From positions 26,386,001 to 26,450,000 of the forward strand of contig JAYKYS010000005.1 of NCBI GenBank assembly GCA_036924285.1: DNA of 64,000 nucleotides. Reading direction: 5' to 3'. Below, piece after piece: positions 19,914 to 30,496 of this stretch. How positions within the stretch are numbered: the first letter of the stretch is position 1; every line of letters begins with the position of its first letter. Made by a program: the position numbers and the translations under genes. The notes under the pieces are model-generated. The model saw nothing but the letters and a program-made list of their open reading frames with translations. It was not told the DNA's origin and made no database searches. The DNA comes from Asterella californica (lineage: Eukaryota > Streptophyta > Marchantiopsida > Marchantiales > Aytoniaceae).

Positions 19914-20152
19914 CAGCAACCAGAAAGAGCTCACCCCACAATATAACAAATTACAGAAATTTCAAACCTGTCACAAGAGCAGCAAAGTTCAGACAGCCAC
20001 CAGAAAGAGCTCACGCAGTTTCCAAAACAGAAATTTCGAACCTGTAACTGAGAACTACAAAGTTCAGGCAGCAACCAGAAAGAGCTCACCTGATAATATA
20101 ACAAGTTTCAAAACGAAAATTTCAAACCTGTCACTGAGAGCAACAGAGTTCA
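19914..20152. repeat. Three imperfect ~75-84-bp tandem repeats
   Basis: Units begin at 19914, 19994 and 20069 with CAGCMACCAGAAAGAGCTCA, each followed by an AAATTTC-AACCTGT-AAAGTTCA series. A partial older unit precedes them from about 19880. They end just downstream of the small minus-strand gene. Confidence 0.8.
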
Positions 20153-20205
20153 AGCATCTGCGGAGGAGCTTTACTTCTCAGTATAAAAGACGGAATATTT
20201 CAGTC

Positions 20206-20592
20206 CTAAGGCAAGAAGCCAATAAAAATCTCTGATTCCTCACTTAGCTCAGCCTTCACAGCTTCCTCAAGGCAAGATGGCAGTTCTTTGCGATCTCTAT
20301 ACCCCAAGATCATAGCCAACTCTCTGTAAACTTGATAGCGTTGCTTCTTGGCAATTTTCTCAGAAAACGCAGCAGCGAGACACCCAAGCAGTTCATGGTC
20401 ACTATCAAAGACTACCCGAGCTTCTTTGATATCAGACACCTCCTTCGCTGCTTTGGCAAACAGGGGAAACCATTCCCGCAGTTCATCATCACAAACACGA
20501 TATTCACGATCACAAAGAGCCCCTCCCTTGATAATCCAGTATTCCCCGACATTGTCCCACCTCACACGGCTATCCTTCTCGCTGTGAGGCAT
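20206..20592 (-). CDS. Small hypothetical protein, 128 aa
   Basis: Not recognised. The frame from ATG (20590-20592) reads MPHSEKDSRVRWDNVGEYW... and ends ...SEESEIFIGFLP. It is hydrophilic, acidic at the C-terminus, has no signal peptide or membrane segment, and has a protein-like composition. The open frame continues upstream to 20715, but that part is phenylalanine-rich and looks like an intron ending in TTCTTTGCAG, so translation probably starts at 20592 or joins an exon upstream. A TATA box at 21297-21305 on the same strand could drive it, giving a ~680-nt leader with introns and hairpins. It may belong to an unrecognised mobile element, given the flanking tandem repeats. Confidence 0.45.
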   Translation of the reverse strand: MPHSEKDSRVRWDNVGEYWIIKGGALCDREYRVCDDELREWFPLFAKAAKEVSDIKEARVVFDSDHELLGCLAAAFSEKIAKKQRYQVYRELAMILGYRDRKELPSCLEEAVKAELSEESEIFIGFLP

Positions 20593-20720
20593 TATGCAAA
20601 AGACTGCAAAGAAGAGAAATTTTCGATCAGAAGACCAAGAACCTATGGAGAAGAAAAAAAACAAAGTAAAATCGTACACAATGTCTGCAGAATCTGCCAA
20701 AAGCCAAGCTCTCATGAAAG

Positions 20721-20810
20721 TCTCACAGCGATGAACCCAGTCTCACAGCGATGAACCCAGATGAACCCAGTCTCACAGCGATGAACCCAGTCTCACAGTC
20801 ATACGTAAAA
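20721..20810. repeat. 20-bp tandem repeat TCTCACAGCGATGAACCCAG
   Basis: Full units start at 20721, 20741 and 20771, with a 10-bp partial unit at 20761 and a truncated last unit at 20791. They are nearly identical, so expansion is recent. Confidence 0.9.
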
Positions 20811-21103
20811 AGTACCCCTAACACTCATTCCTGAAAGTGCGATAGTGAAGTTACTCATGCCATCGAACTCAACTCCATAGCCACAATGCGGGATTCAGAA
20901 TGTAAGACTGCGCGCGGCCATGAAGAAACGACTCAGCAGTGACAGATAATGAAAAAACAAGCGCACCTTCGATGATTTTACAAGCACAAAATCCCGGAAG
21001 TCCTTTCTCTAGAGACTAATCGAACACGGCGGCGAGGCGACGAAAAGAAAAGACGGAGTCTGCGATAGAAGAAGAGTCGGCGAGTTTTCAAAAAGGCACA
21101 TTG

Positions 21104-21198
21104 GAGCAGTCTGCGCGCACGCAGACTGCTCACAGCAAGGAGATCACATGAGCAGTCTGCGCGCGCAGACTGCTCAGCACACAGCAGCCTGCTGTGTG
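21104..21198. repeat. Cluster of three GC-rich perfect hairpins
   Basis: Stem 1: GAGCAGTCTGCG (21104-21115) pairs with 21120-21131, loop 4 nt. Stem 2: a 28-bp perfect palindrome at 21149-21176 built from the same 12-mer. Stem 3: CACACAGCAG (21178-21187) pairs with 21189-21198, one-base loop. The 12-mer thus occurs four times in alternating orientation within 75 bp. The cluster lies between the TATA box at 21297-21305 and the gene ending at 20206, so a minus-strand transcript would contain it. Confidence 0.9.
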
Positions 21199-21296
21199 GC
21201 AGGACTGAGCGGTCGGGGCAGCCCCCGCGCCCTCCGTCCAGTAGCTGCCCCACAGGCTGACCGTCAAATGGCCAGCCCGTGGCCCCTCCTCAGGCC

Positions 21297-21305
21297 CTTT
21301 TTATA
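21297..21305 (-). promoter_or_regulatory. TATA box, minus strand
   Basis: The minus strand reads TATAAAAAG in a GC-rich setting, a good match to a plant TATA box. It points toward the hairpin cluster and the small gene at 20206-20592. Confidence 0.5.
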
Positions 21306-21309
21306 CTTG

Positions 21310-22368
21310 GAGGGGGGGTTTAACGCTTGCTGAAGAGGAGAGAAAGATTGATTCTAGGAATAAGAATGACTACATGTACAGTAGTTTGTTGTTCCGTGTG
21401 ATGGTTCCCATATGTGATAACCTTGTAGTTTTCCTTACCTCGTCGGCCATGCTCATACTAAAGATCTTCAGACTCCGACGTGGATTTCTGGTGGTAATTA
21501 GGATCTTGAGTATCGTATGAAGTAATGTGTCGTAATGTATATTTTCAAAGCATGTGAATATGTGAGGGAAATATTTGCACCCTTCATGCGCGAGGTAATA
21601 TATGAGAAAATCTGAGTACATTGCTTTTGTTCGTAACTCCAACGCCACTTACTTGTTTGCCTCTTTTAGAAGTGTTTCCAGAGTCTGAAGCATCTGAGCT
21701 GAAGGTATTCTCAACAGTCTATGATCTACTGCAACTCTAGTCTAAAAGATATCTCAATGCAGATGAGATTGATTCTTATCGTAGCAGAAATGAATCTTCT
21801 TTTACCATTTGTCTACTGTCTGTATGAACCAAATAGAGAAGCCTCTCGGTAATCACTCAGAAATTCTTCTGCAAAAACTCCCACTGGTTCTAAACAGCCC
21901 ACAACAAAATCAACCATCATTCGTCACAGGTCCAATGTGCTCACAAGGAAACTGACGCACAAGAAGAGATTGCTGGAAAAGATATTTATTGAAGTAGAAC
22001 GTCAGCTTATATACAGATTTTCTGTACCTTCCGGTTGAAATCCCTTTTGCTACTCTTAAGTCAGATCTATTCCGCACATGCTAGTGCGCGTCTACGACTA
22101 ATCAAATATAGTCCAAGTACTGCAAGCACATGTGGATTCAGTTGACTTTCTACTCTAAGGTCTTACGATTGAACTGGTGATTTGTAAGTTCTAAAAATAT
22201 ATCGATAGTGCTAGTAAAATTAGAAGTTTTGTGAAGAATCGGACATTAACTTAGAACGTTTAATATTAACCAATCAAGTTTATTCCGAACCTACTGTCGG
22301 TGCACAAACCAAGTGCGTAGATAAAGCAGTCCTCGTGCAAGCTCGATCGCGAAGCATTAGGGTGAAAT
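21310..22368. other. Non-coding stretch
   Basis: No gene, RNA or repeat recognised; AT-rich sequence leading to the copia 5' LTR. Confidence 0.5.
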
Positions 22369-22521
22369 TCCTAATAAATGTCATTAGAGGGTCACATCTG
22401 AACTATGTGGAAGGTAAAAAGATAAAAGAGAAAATAAAAGGTGACTTATAACATGACTTTGACTTTAGAGGTACTGTGACAGCAGTTAAGTAAGTCACTT
22501 TGAGGTGATAGCAGTTATGTA

Positions 22522-22766
22522 CCAGTAGTACTTGAGACACCGAAGATCGGAGTCCCAAGTGGTTTAGCTTACAGTCCTCTCTTAGCTTACAGCTAAGAGA
22601 AAGGTTGTGGGTTTAATTATTTGCGGGTACAGTTGAAGATGCATGCGTTGTAAATTGTTAATGAGTCCGATTCCTGCTGTGATGGACTCACATGGACATG
22701 CTCATAGTCCACGAAGATCTCAAAGGACAGATAATAACATTTATCATTTATCATTTATCATTTATA
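22522..22766 (+). mobile_element. tRNA-derived SINE inside the copia 5' LTR
   Basis: Its limits come from the other LTR, which lacks it: GCAGTTATGTA joins directly to TTAATC there. The head has an A-box-like TGGTTTAGCTTAC (about 22560-22572) and a B-box-like GGGTTTAATTA (22609-22619). Between them is a perfect 10-bp stem, TCTCTTAGCT (22578-22587) with 22591-22600. The tail is a run of about four ATTTATC units (22738-22766), typical of SINE 3' ends. Confidence 0.75.
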
Positions 22767-23434
22767 TTAATCGACATTCTTTGTAGGTGTAGTATGAGTT
22801 GGGGTCCTTTGAGTTTGTACTAGTTGTTAAGTCTAAGTAAATTTATGTACATTTCATCTCAAGATATTTCTGTTAAGTTCCTCTTCTGGTCAGTTTTAAC
22901 ATGCTGATCTGTTATCAGTTCTAACTTGCTGGTAGTATGAGAGATAAAGTTTCATATTCTGAGAAACTTGGAGTACAGTTCTCAGTTTTGTAACATGATA
23001 CCAGAACTCAAGTTGCTCAAGCTAAGGGTTTAAGATTCTAATAATTTGATGTTTAGTTTCTAGAGATTTTTGGACTCATCTTTTCAGCAAGATAGCAACT
23101 ATGGTTGCTACTTTCAGTGGTCTGGTTTGAATGAGAGCACTAGACTTTCCGGTCCTAACAATTACAATTTCTGAAAATTGATCATGAAAGTTATTCTGAG
23201 TGAGAAAGATTTACGAGGTGTGGTTTCTAGAGAACAGAAATTGGCTCCATTTTATGATGAGAGTTCTCCTGAAACTCTAAAATTCATTAAGAAGCAAACT
23301 AGATCATTATCTTATATTTTGCTTGTCGTGAAAGAGAGTATCAGACTTACTATTAAAGCTTAATTTGTAAACTCAGATATCTCATCCACACCATATTTGA
23401 TATTCGTTATGTTAATGAGAGGCTAAGTCAATTT

Positions 23435-24053
23435 ATGCATTGTCCAAATTCATCTCATTGGGTTGTAGCAAAGAGAATTCCGAGATATCTGAAAAGTACT
23501 ATCAATCTTAACCTTATATTTAAAGAGGGGAGAAGTGAACTTCATGGCTTTAGTGATACTGATTGGATTGGAGATATTAGCAATAGAAAATTCACATCAT
23601 GTACATGTTTCAATTTTATGTTCGGTTGAAATTATTAGTGGGTGCGGCACGAAGAAGAATACAATAGCAAGGTCTTCAACATAAGCTTAATACATTGCTC
23701 TTAGTGATGGTTCTATAACCTTGATAAGGTTACAGAATTTATTGTTGGAGATTGGAGAAAAGATATCTGGACCTACAGTATTACATGTGGATAATCAAAG
23801 TGCAATGTTCTTGGTTAACAACAAAGTTATCAGAGAAAGAACAAAAAGTTTGGAGATAAGATTACATCATATCATGAAGAAAACTGAAGCTAAGATAGTC
23901 AAGCTGGAATATTGTCCATCAGAAGACCAACTAGCTGATATTTTTATCAAAGCCTTACCAAAGCTAATGTTTATGCATATTAGAGATTTACTAGATATGA
24001 AGGAGGGTGTTAAATATCATCAGAGAGTCACATCTGAACTCAGTGGAAGGTAA
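23435..24053 (+). pseudogene. Copia pol remnant: RT end and RNase H
   Basis: Frame 23435-23629 resembles the RT/RNase H junction of copia pol (SSHWVVAKRIPRYLKST, then FSDTDWIGD). Frame 23721-24053 resembles the RNase H end (LHVDNQSAMFLVNN, LADIFIKALPK). A frame change separates them. Gag, protease, integrase and most of RT are missing. The last codons run into the 3' LTR. Confidence 0.85.
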
Positions 24054-24247
24054 AAGATAAAAGAGAGAGAAAAACAGTGACTTGTGACAAGACATTGACG
24101 TGAGGTACAGTGACAACAGTTAGGTAAATCACTTTGAGGTGACAGCAGTTATGTATTAATCCATATTCTTTGTAGTGTAGTATGAGTCGAAGTCCTTTTT
24201 GTTTAAACTAGTTCCAAAGTCTAAGTAAAGCTGTGAACATTTCATTT

Positions 24248-24432
24248 CATGATATTTCTGTTCAGCAGAAATATCATGGCATTTGAATATACAGCTGTTC
24301 AAGGCTGTATATTCACCCATGTACACTTAGACAGTGTACATGGGTATAATTTAGAGTTAACCCTTTTCTTAGGAAGGGTTAACTCTAAATTATAGCCTCA
24401 ATGATCTACTGAATTCATGACAGGAATTCAGT
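24248..24432. repeat. Array of five consecutive perfect hairpins
   Basis: Stems: 24248-24260/24266-24278 (13 bp, loop 5); 24284-24295/24304-24315 (12 bp, loop 8); 24316-24327/24333-24344 (12 bp, loop 5); 24345-24365/24374-24394 (21 bp, loop 8); 24408-24416/24424-24432 (9 bp, loop 7). Every stem is exact, arm sequences differ between stems, and stems 2, 3 and 4 abut with no spacer. The left arm of the first stem is host LTR sequence (GATATTTCTG is also in the 5' LTR). Confidence 0.95.
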
Positions 24433-24776
24433 TATACTGGGAGAGTTCCAGATGTGGTCACAGTGTTTATGGGTTTATGACCTTTTCAGAATGCCATGTG
24501 TTTCTTTTTCGTGTGAAATACTTGAATTAGACTTTTTAAATATAGTATTTTAAATATAGTACTTTAAATTTAGATATTTGTCTGGACGTCTTCAATCAGG
24601 CGCGTTTTCTTTCACTGAGTGTGTATTTAAATTTTACAGTGCAACCCCACTTCCCCCCCCCACAAAAATACATCCCAAAATCAAACGTCCTATCCGTGCG
24701 TGCAATCCTATTTGAAACGGAAGATTGTTTTACCATTCTTGTCCGTTTCCTTTTTATTGTACAAGTCCGTGGGGCA
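24263..24776. other. Insertion in the copia 3' LTR
   Basis: Comparison with the 5' LTR shows ~515 bp of extra sequence between GATATTTCTGTT and GATATTCTGTTA, which looks like an imperfect duplication of the junction. It begins with most of the hairpin array; the rest (24433-24776) has no recognised content apart from a C-run at about 24652. Confidence 0.65.
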
Positions 24777-24899
24777 GGATATTCTGTTAAGTTATCTGTT
24801 TTATCTGTTTTATCAGTTCTAGCAAGCGGGTAGTATTATGTTGTGAGAGAGAAAGTTCCATATTCTGAAACTTGGATTACAGTTTTCAATTTTGTAACA

Positions 24900-27164
24900 A
24901 TTCCTAGTCATGTCCGGCTCAAAGTCGTTCTTCTAAAAGGAACGCGATGAAACGCTTTGGAATACTGGCTTGCAGCCGGCTATTGTGACAGCTGAAACCT
25001 AGTACTAATCATGATCAGAAGTAATTCCTCTTACTAGAATCGAGTCAATGACATCTGAAGGCATTCCTCGCTACAACAGTACAGTAGAAAATCGACGTTC
25101 TTTTACGCCAGCGGCCGAGTTCGATTTCAGGAGAAAACTTGGAGCAGCTTCCGTTTGCGATTGGAATTGTGCGTAAAGCTCGAGACTTTCCCTTTTGGGG
25201 TGAAAATTACACTATAGCTTACATCAGGCAGCTGCTTCCAGCACGTCTCGAGTACGTATACACAACGATGACACAGTGAAGAATGATAGAAACCCCATGA
25301 AACGTACGTAAAATCCGATTCGATCTGAACTCTGCGGTTCGGTTGCTTCTCGGCAGCAGCAAGTACGTTGAACTGAAATTGTGGACGACCAATTATTAAC
25401 TTGACTTACTGTACGTAAGCATTGTATAGTATGTTTCAATTATGTATCTAGCATTTATGTACGCGTTTCGAAAGCACAATGGCTGGAAACAGTATACTGC
25501 TGTAATTACCGAGTAAACGGTAGGGGGAATTCTCCTTCTTTGTAAGTCTGGTATCCAACAAAGCACCAGTTTCTACAGCTTTCTTGGGATGATGGGACAG
25601 ATCGAGAGATCAAATTGGAACAGAATGTGCCTTGCTTGGGCCAGGGATCAAGAGCACAAGAGCTGCCATTTCGCGATTATTGTGCCATGGATGTCTGATC
25701 CGAAGCAGCTTGCAGTCGTGGGGAGCTTGCCTTGCCTTTGCTAGCTAGCTAGGTAGTTATGAGGAGGAACTTCCCGATCAGTACACTCTTCTGCAGTATT
25801 CCCTCAAAGTTGTAATGCGATGCAATTTCGAGTGGCAGTCCTTGCGGCTGCTTCAGCTCTCGACTCTTCGGTGTTCACCGTAATCTCGGAGCGGTTTACT
25901 TGTCAGGATGAATGCTCGTGCTTTCATCTCCATACAGGGTGCAGTGCACCACAAGTGGATGAACTGCAATCTGGCATGGGACTCACTGATGCAATTGAGA
26001 GGTCCCTTGTATGATCCCGGAAACTAATTAGCTTCACCCTATGCTGATAGTATGCTCCGTTGATCTTATCTCTCCAGCCCTAAAAGCTATGGGGCACTTG
26101 ATTTCCACGGACGTACTAGGCGCTAGCCAGCTCCTGGTCTTACTGCACGTTGATTCGTTTTGCAAGTGGATAATATGATGGTAGCCGGCTTGCAGTTGTA
26201 AGCGGGGACTAGATTAAACAACACAGTCTAGTATGTTCGGTTTCGACGGAGACTCCGCCCGAGGGGGCGAAGACCACACTACGGAAAAGCTTTACAATTT
26301 CCGGGTTCTTCATCCTTTTCTACCAGCTTCACACCGTTGGATGCCACTCCAAACGCATATGGATACTCTGTTCTCAATGGAGAACGACTTTCACCTTTAC
26401 TCACTCCTCCATCCGGTTGCAGATAGATCTATACCGTGTAACTGATCCTCTGATGATACACACAGGATATGTTTTCCGATTCATTAGGTTCTATGTATTT
26501 CATAATGCCAGTTGTTATATGCTGTCGAAGAATAAAAAGCGCTGCATCATGATCCTCGGCCGTGTGGCTAGCTTCAGCTCTTTATTTCCTTAGACAAGTC
26601 GGCGAGTCATGGTGCATGACCTGACCCACCGATTGTTAGTTCCGTGAACTCCCCTCCCCGCTAGCAGTGGCGATGACAGCCTGCTATGATGCTCGTCCAA
26701 CCGCTTAGACTCCACCCATCAAATCATGGTCAAGTCCTCGATCGGCAAAACGCTTATGATATTCTCTCGATCATCTAAGATCCTATGAGGGATATAAATA
26801 TCGACCGATGGTCTGTCTGTCTATGATTGTAGAAGATTGTCGATCCAATGATATTATTTGGACTCTTCTGGATGAATGTAAGAATACTCTCGATCCGAAA
26901 CTGAAAGTTCAACTTGGCGCCAGCCATGTTAGTGCCAGTGACAATACCGTATCGGACAATCTGGCCGAAAATTGTTTTTTTTTCTTTTGACAAGAGAGAA
27001 CCCTGCAACTCATGCCGCCGGACCGAAATTCATCGTCAGAAATTATACCTTGACAAGGTCTCACCCCGTAGATGACTCAGCAAGAGAATCACAACACCTG
27101 GCGTAAATTACTCGAGCGAGAAAAATTACCGAAACGCTTAACAGACAGACACACTAAGTAAAGC
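24900..27164. other. Intergenic stretch without recognisable genes
   Basis: Short open frames on both strands carry no domain I know. No repeat or RNA gene recognised. Confidence 0.5.
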
Positions 27165-27256
27165 TTCATGCCGGTGGTGTCCCCTGGCAGGAATTGAATC
27201 CACACCTCTGCCGCCACAGAGGGTGAGGGAGTAAACCATCACGCTACGAACCCAGG
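27165..27256 (-). mobile_element. tRNA-derived SINE head
   Basis: On the minus strand an A box TAGCGTGATGG (27236-27246) and a B box GGATTCAATTCC (27190-27201) have tRNA-like spacing (~35 nt). Mismatched arms rule out a working tRNA. The 3' body and tail were not delimited. Confidence 0.65.
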
Positions 27257-27694
27257 ACATCTGACAGAAATTATTGATAGGGGACTGGCGCGAAGTGATA
27301 GTCCTTACATCGAGCCACATTACTCACTTAGATCCACCAGGCATGCAAAGTAGATAGATATCGGTAACTCGTGATCAATGTAACGAATCACCGTCAGTGA
27401 TCTCAAGCGCGAAACGAAGAGTTTGAAGTGAGGTGACAGAAATCTATGTAAAACAAAATTATCAAAGCTCGTATTATCGAGTGCGTACGCTACTCTATTA
27501 TCAGTGAAGTCGAGGAATGTGTTGGCAGTCCTTCGGGAGTTCACTTGGAACAGGAAAGGAAGAGAAGCAGAGGACTGAAAGAACGAGGAACGGAAACAAG
27601 AGAAGATAAGATCGTTTACGGAAGGAAGTGTGAGGACACAGAGGAAGTGTTTGAATATCAGGGAGAGAGAGACGAAACAGAGAAGAAGAAGAAG

Positions 27695-27698
<4 letters not shown>

Positions 27699-27774
<76 letters not shown>
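27699..27774. repeat. (GA)38 microsatellite
   Basis: An uninterrupted run of 38 GA dinucleotides, preceded by a GAA-rich patch from about 27680. The long open frames across it are repeat artefacts. Confidence 0.98.
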
Positions 27775-27776
<2 letters not shown>

Positions 27777-28658
27777 GGATGGTGATCGCGATAGCAGGAG
27801 ATATCGTGAGCACACTCCAAAGTGTGGCAAGCATTAGCTATCAGAAGCACAAGGTTGATCAGTAATAGCTGCTCCTTTCCTCTATTATCTGTCCCAACAA
27901 CGTGGCTAACTTAAAAGCTTTCATCGATCTCAGTGAGTGTTGTCTCCCTCTTGTTCTCTTCTCCGCGGTCTAGCTGATATGCACGTGTCATTGTCTTTGT
28001 CAGCGCGCGTTTGCAGTCCAGTGTTCGGGATGCTTTCGGCTGCCTGTCCTTCTCAAGGGTTTTGAGCATGTACAGTTTGTGTTTAGTTCTTGCATCCTAC
28101 ACTTGGTACTTCTTCCGCCAGACCTCAGAATTCATCGTAAGAACTTGGAGTAATTTCCATTGCTAATATATAGCTTCGCCAGCGATGCCTCTTTGAATGC
28201 TTCTGGTACCACGTCGGTGAACGTTGAGCTGAGCAACCCTCGGTGGTTGAGGATATGATAAGCTCGCAACGCTTTTGTTGTTGATTCCAGATCAAGCAGA
28301 TGTTTCTTCCTTCTTCACGTAGAAATCATAGGTCACCGGAGGAACTAGTCAGTCAGTTACGGCCCTGTATACTCCTACGTACAGTTAGTGGATACGATGG
28401 CCCTCTAATCTGTCCACGTGTTTCTTGCTTAGTGATATGGATCAGGAATTAGGTAGGGACATGTCTTGATTTTTGCACATCGAGTGGTTTTGGTTGCTGC
28501 GGCTCGAGCTCTGCGTCCAAGACGTGATTTGCAGTTAGGTCTGTTCGTTCTCGCCTTAAACTGCAGTTGTTCTGTATGGAGATCTTTGTTGGATCCTAGT
28601 TAACTAATTCGTCACTTGATGAGTTTTTTGAAGAGGATGAGTTTTGTTGGTTCATCAG
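27775..28658. other. Non-coding stretch before the CSN4 relic
   Basis: I looked here for earlier CSN4 exons and found none. No other feature recognised. Confidence 0.45.
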
Positions 28659-30016
28659 GATGCTAGACGACACATATAAGCTGGCGAAATGTGTGAAGAT
28701 ATATTTTTGTACCTCGGGGTAGGATTATAAAGATCCCTTGTCCCACTAGGTTTGTATTTGGTGAAATCTTCTGTCATCAAGCAGTCGTTGTCGATCCTGG
28801 TCGAACTAGGCATTTGAATGAGCTCGACGTCCGCCGTCGTACGTCATTTCTGTGTCTGTGATAAGTAACACTATCGAAATTACGATCGCGGAAGAAGACG
28901 TTCAGATCTGGTCTAGTAATGACGTATGTCTGTAGGTATACTCTAGAGAAAATCATTGACATTATGATTGTCCTTCTAACCTGGCGCATTTATTTCAGTG
29001 AGCGGGATGCTGATGCTATCAACGCCGAAACTTACATAAAGAAACCATCAACAATTGCAGAGACGAAGCACTTAATCTTCAATACAACGTTCTAAATTGC
29101 TACAGTGGTAAGTTTTTATCAGAAAGCGTCAGTGACACTTTATGTACTTTAGAAGTCCTTTGAAGACTGCATACTGCATATGCGATTCAACTACACAACT
29201 TGTACTTTATTGGTTTGAAGGTGTGCTATGCTCGAATTCTGGACTCGAAGCGCAAGTTTCTAGAAGCTGCTCTACGCTACCGAACGTTCGCAGCTAGAGA
29301 AGCGGGAAGTTGAAGGAAGGTATGCACCGATAAATCTTCTGAATTGGGTTTATCACGTGAAGTCATGTGTACTTGTCTGCAGGCAATGTTGCTCAGCCGT
29401 GCCATACTCAAACATCTATGCTCTGAGGCAAATTTACCTCAATAGGTTGGCTGACTACTGGTTGATTCTAGTCTTGTAGGTGCCCTAAAGCCTTCAGAGT
29501 TCCAGTTCGGATGCCCATATGTTAGGGACTAGAGCGCGGATGCACTAAAGTTAGCTAGATGCTAAATTGAAGTCTTGTTAAGTCAGTAACTGTGTTGAGT
29601 TGGTAATTAGAGTTATCTCCAGGGGCATAGACGAAGACGAGTTGCCACAAGCACTTACTGCAGCGGTCACATGCACTATCCTTGCAGCAGCCGGACCTCA
29701 GCGATCTAGAGTTGGCAACCCTTTACAAGGTAAGTCATGCGTACTTACTCTTTCATTTTACCCGGTGTTCTCCTCAATACCTGGTATGATTTTACCTAAT
29801 CGTTAGCTTTCATCGTTCTGTTACCCATTTTCCAGATTGGATGCGTGGATGTCCTGTCCTGCTACCCTGTAGCTCTTTTATCGGATCTGTGGACGCCAGA
29901 AAGTGACTTGAAGTCTGCAATAAGGTAGAGGTCGTCGAATGAAGTAATAAGATTTACCTCTATATTTACCGTAGGAAAGATGCTCTAAGTTGAAAGTCTA
30001 CCCTATCTTGCGGCAG
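28659..30016 (+). pseudogene. CSN4: COP9 signalosome subunit 4 relic (exon-retaining)
   Basis: CSN4 is a PCI-domain scaffold subunit of the COP9 signalosome. Five exon-like blocks follow CSN4 order: 28659-28718 (RMLDDTYKLAKCVKI), 28999-29088 (DADAINAETYIKK, then EALNLQYN in another frame), 29221-29319 (VCYARILDSKRKFLEAALRY, then QLEKREVEG shifted), 29623-29729 (IDEDELPQALTAAVTC and LAAAGPQRSR), 29975-30016 (ERCSKLKVYPILRQ). Indels break the frame within the first four blocks, and the block at 28999 has lost its donor (AACGTT). Introns are kept, so this is a decayed genomic copy, not a retrocopy. The N-terminal third and the C-terminal PCI/helical end are missing. Confidence 0.85.
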
Positions 30017-30496
30017 GTACGTTTTGCTGTTCAAGAAGAAATCAGCCTTATCATTAATTGCTAGTTTGCACTATTTAATGGGACGTGAGTTGGTTGCACA
30101 AATCCCATAGTCAATATGTTTCCTGCACAGTGTCGACCTGAGCCGTTGTGAATGGGGTTATGGGTCCGATATTCTCTGTGTCTTGGAGTCGAGGTGGGTT
30201 GCACTAGGGGAGTTAAATTGCTGTGTTGATCACTTTCTGCATGTTTCGTAGGGTATCTCATTCTCAGGTTGATTAATCCTGTACGTACAAATCACGCGTT
30301 GTATGTGGGTAGTCCTTGCACCACGCTGCTAACCACATAGATCGGCACATAACAGCGCATAGAGAGAACGGATGAGAGAAACAGTTCAGTTCTCAGTTGA
30401 CTTTTCAGTTCAAACAAATTGCTCTTTCGTCTCGTTCAATCAACATAGACTCATGAAAGGTCCCTGCGTATCGTTGGATCCAACGCCTCAGGAAGG
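30017..30496. other. Spacer with the presumed Sen2 promoter
   Basis: No coding match. It separates the last CSN4-like block from the Sen2 start codon and should hold the Sen2 promoter. The palindrome CGTTGGATCCAACG lies at about 30472-30485. Confidence 0.4.

Larger units (their letters stand above)
22369..24899 (+). mobile_element. Collapsed Ty1/copia element with interrupted LTRs
   Basis: 5' LTR about 22369-22995, internal remnant about 22996-24007, 3' LTR 24008-24899. A polypurine tract (GGAGGG) precedes the 3' LTR. Shared LTR text includes TCACATCTGAAC near the start and ATTTTGTAACA at the end. Without the SINE in the 5' LTR (~245 bp) and the insertion in the 3' LTR (~515 bp), both LTRs are about 370-377 bp. 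Only the end of pol remains, so this is an internally deleted copy that cannot move by itself. Confidence 0.85.

Noticed and set aside
19914..20152. CRISPR-like array
   Set aside because: Units are imperfect full-length tandem copies, not short identical repeats with unique spacers, and the host is a plant.
27320..27865. Long open frames on both strands around the GA run
   Set aside because: They are open only because the (GA)n repeat lacks stops; the products are Ser/Leu or Arg/Glu repeats.
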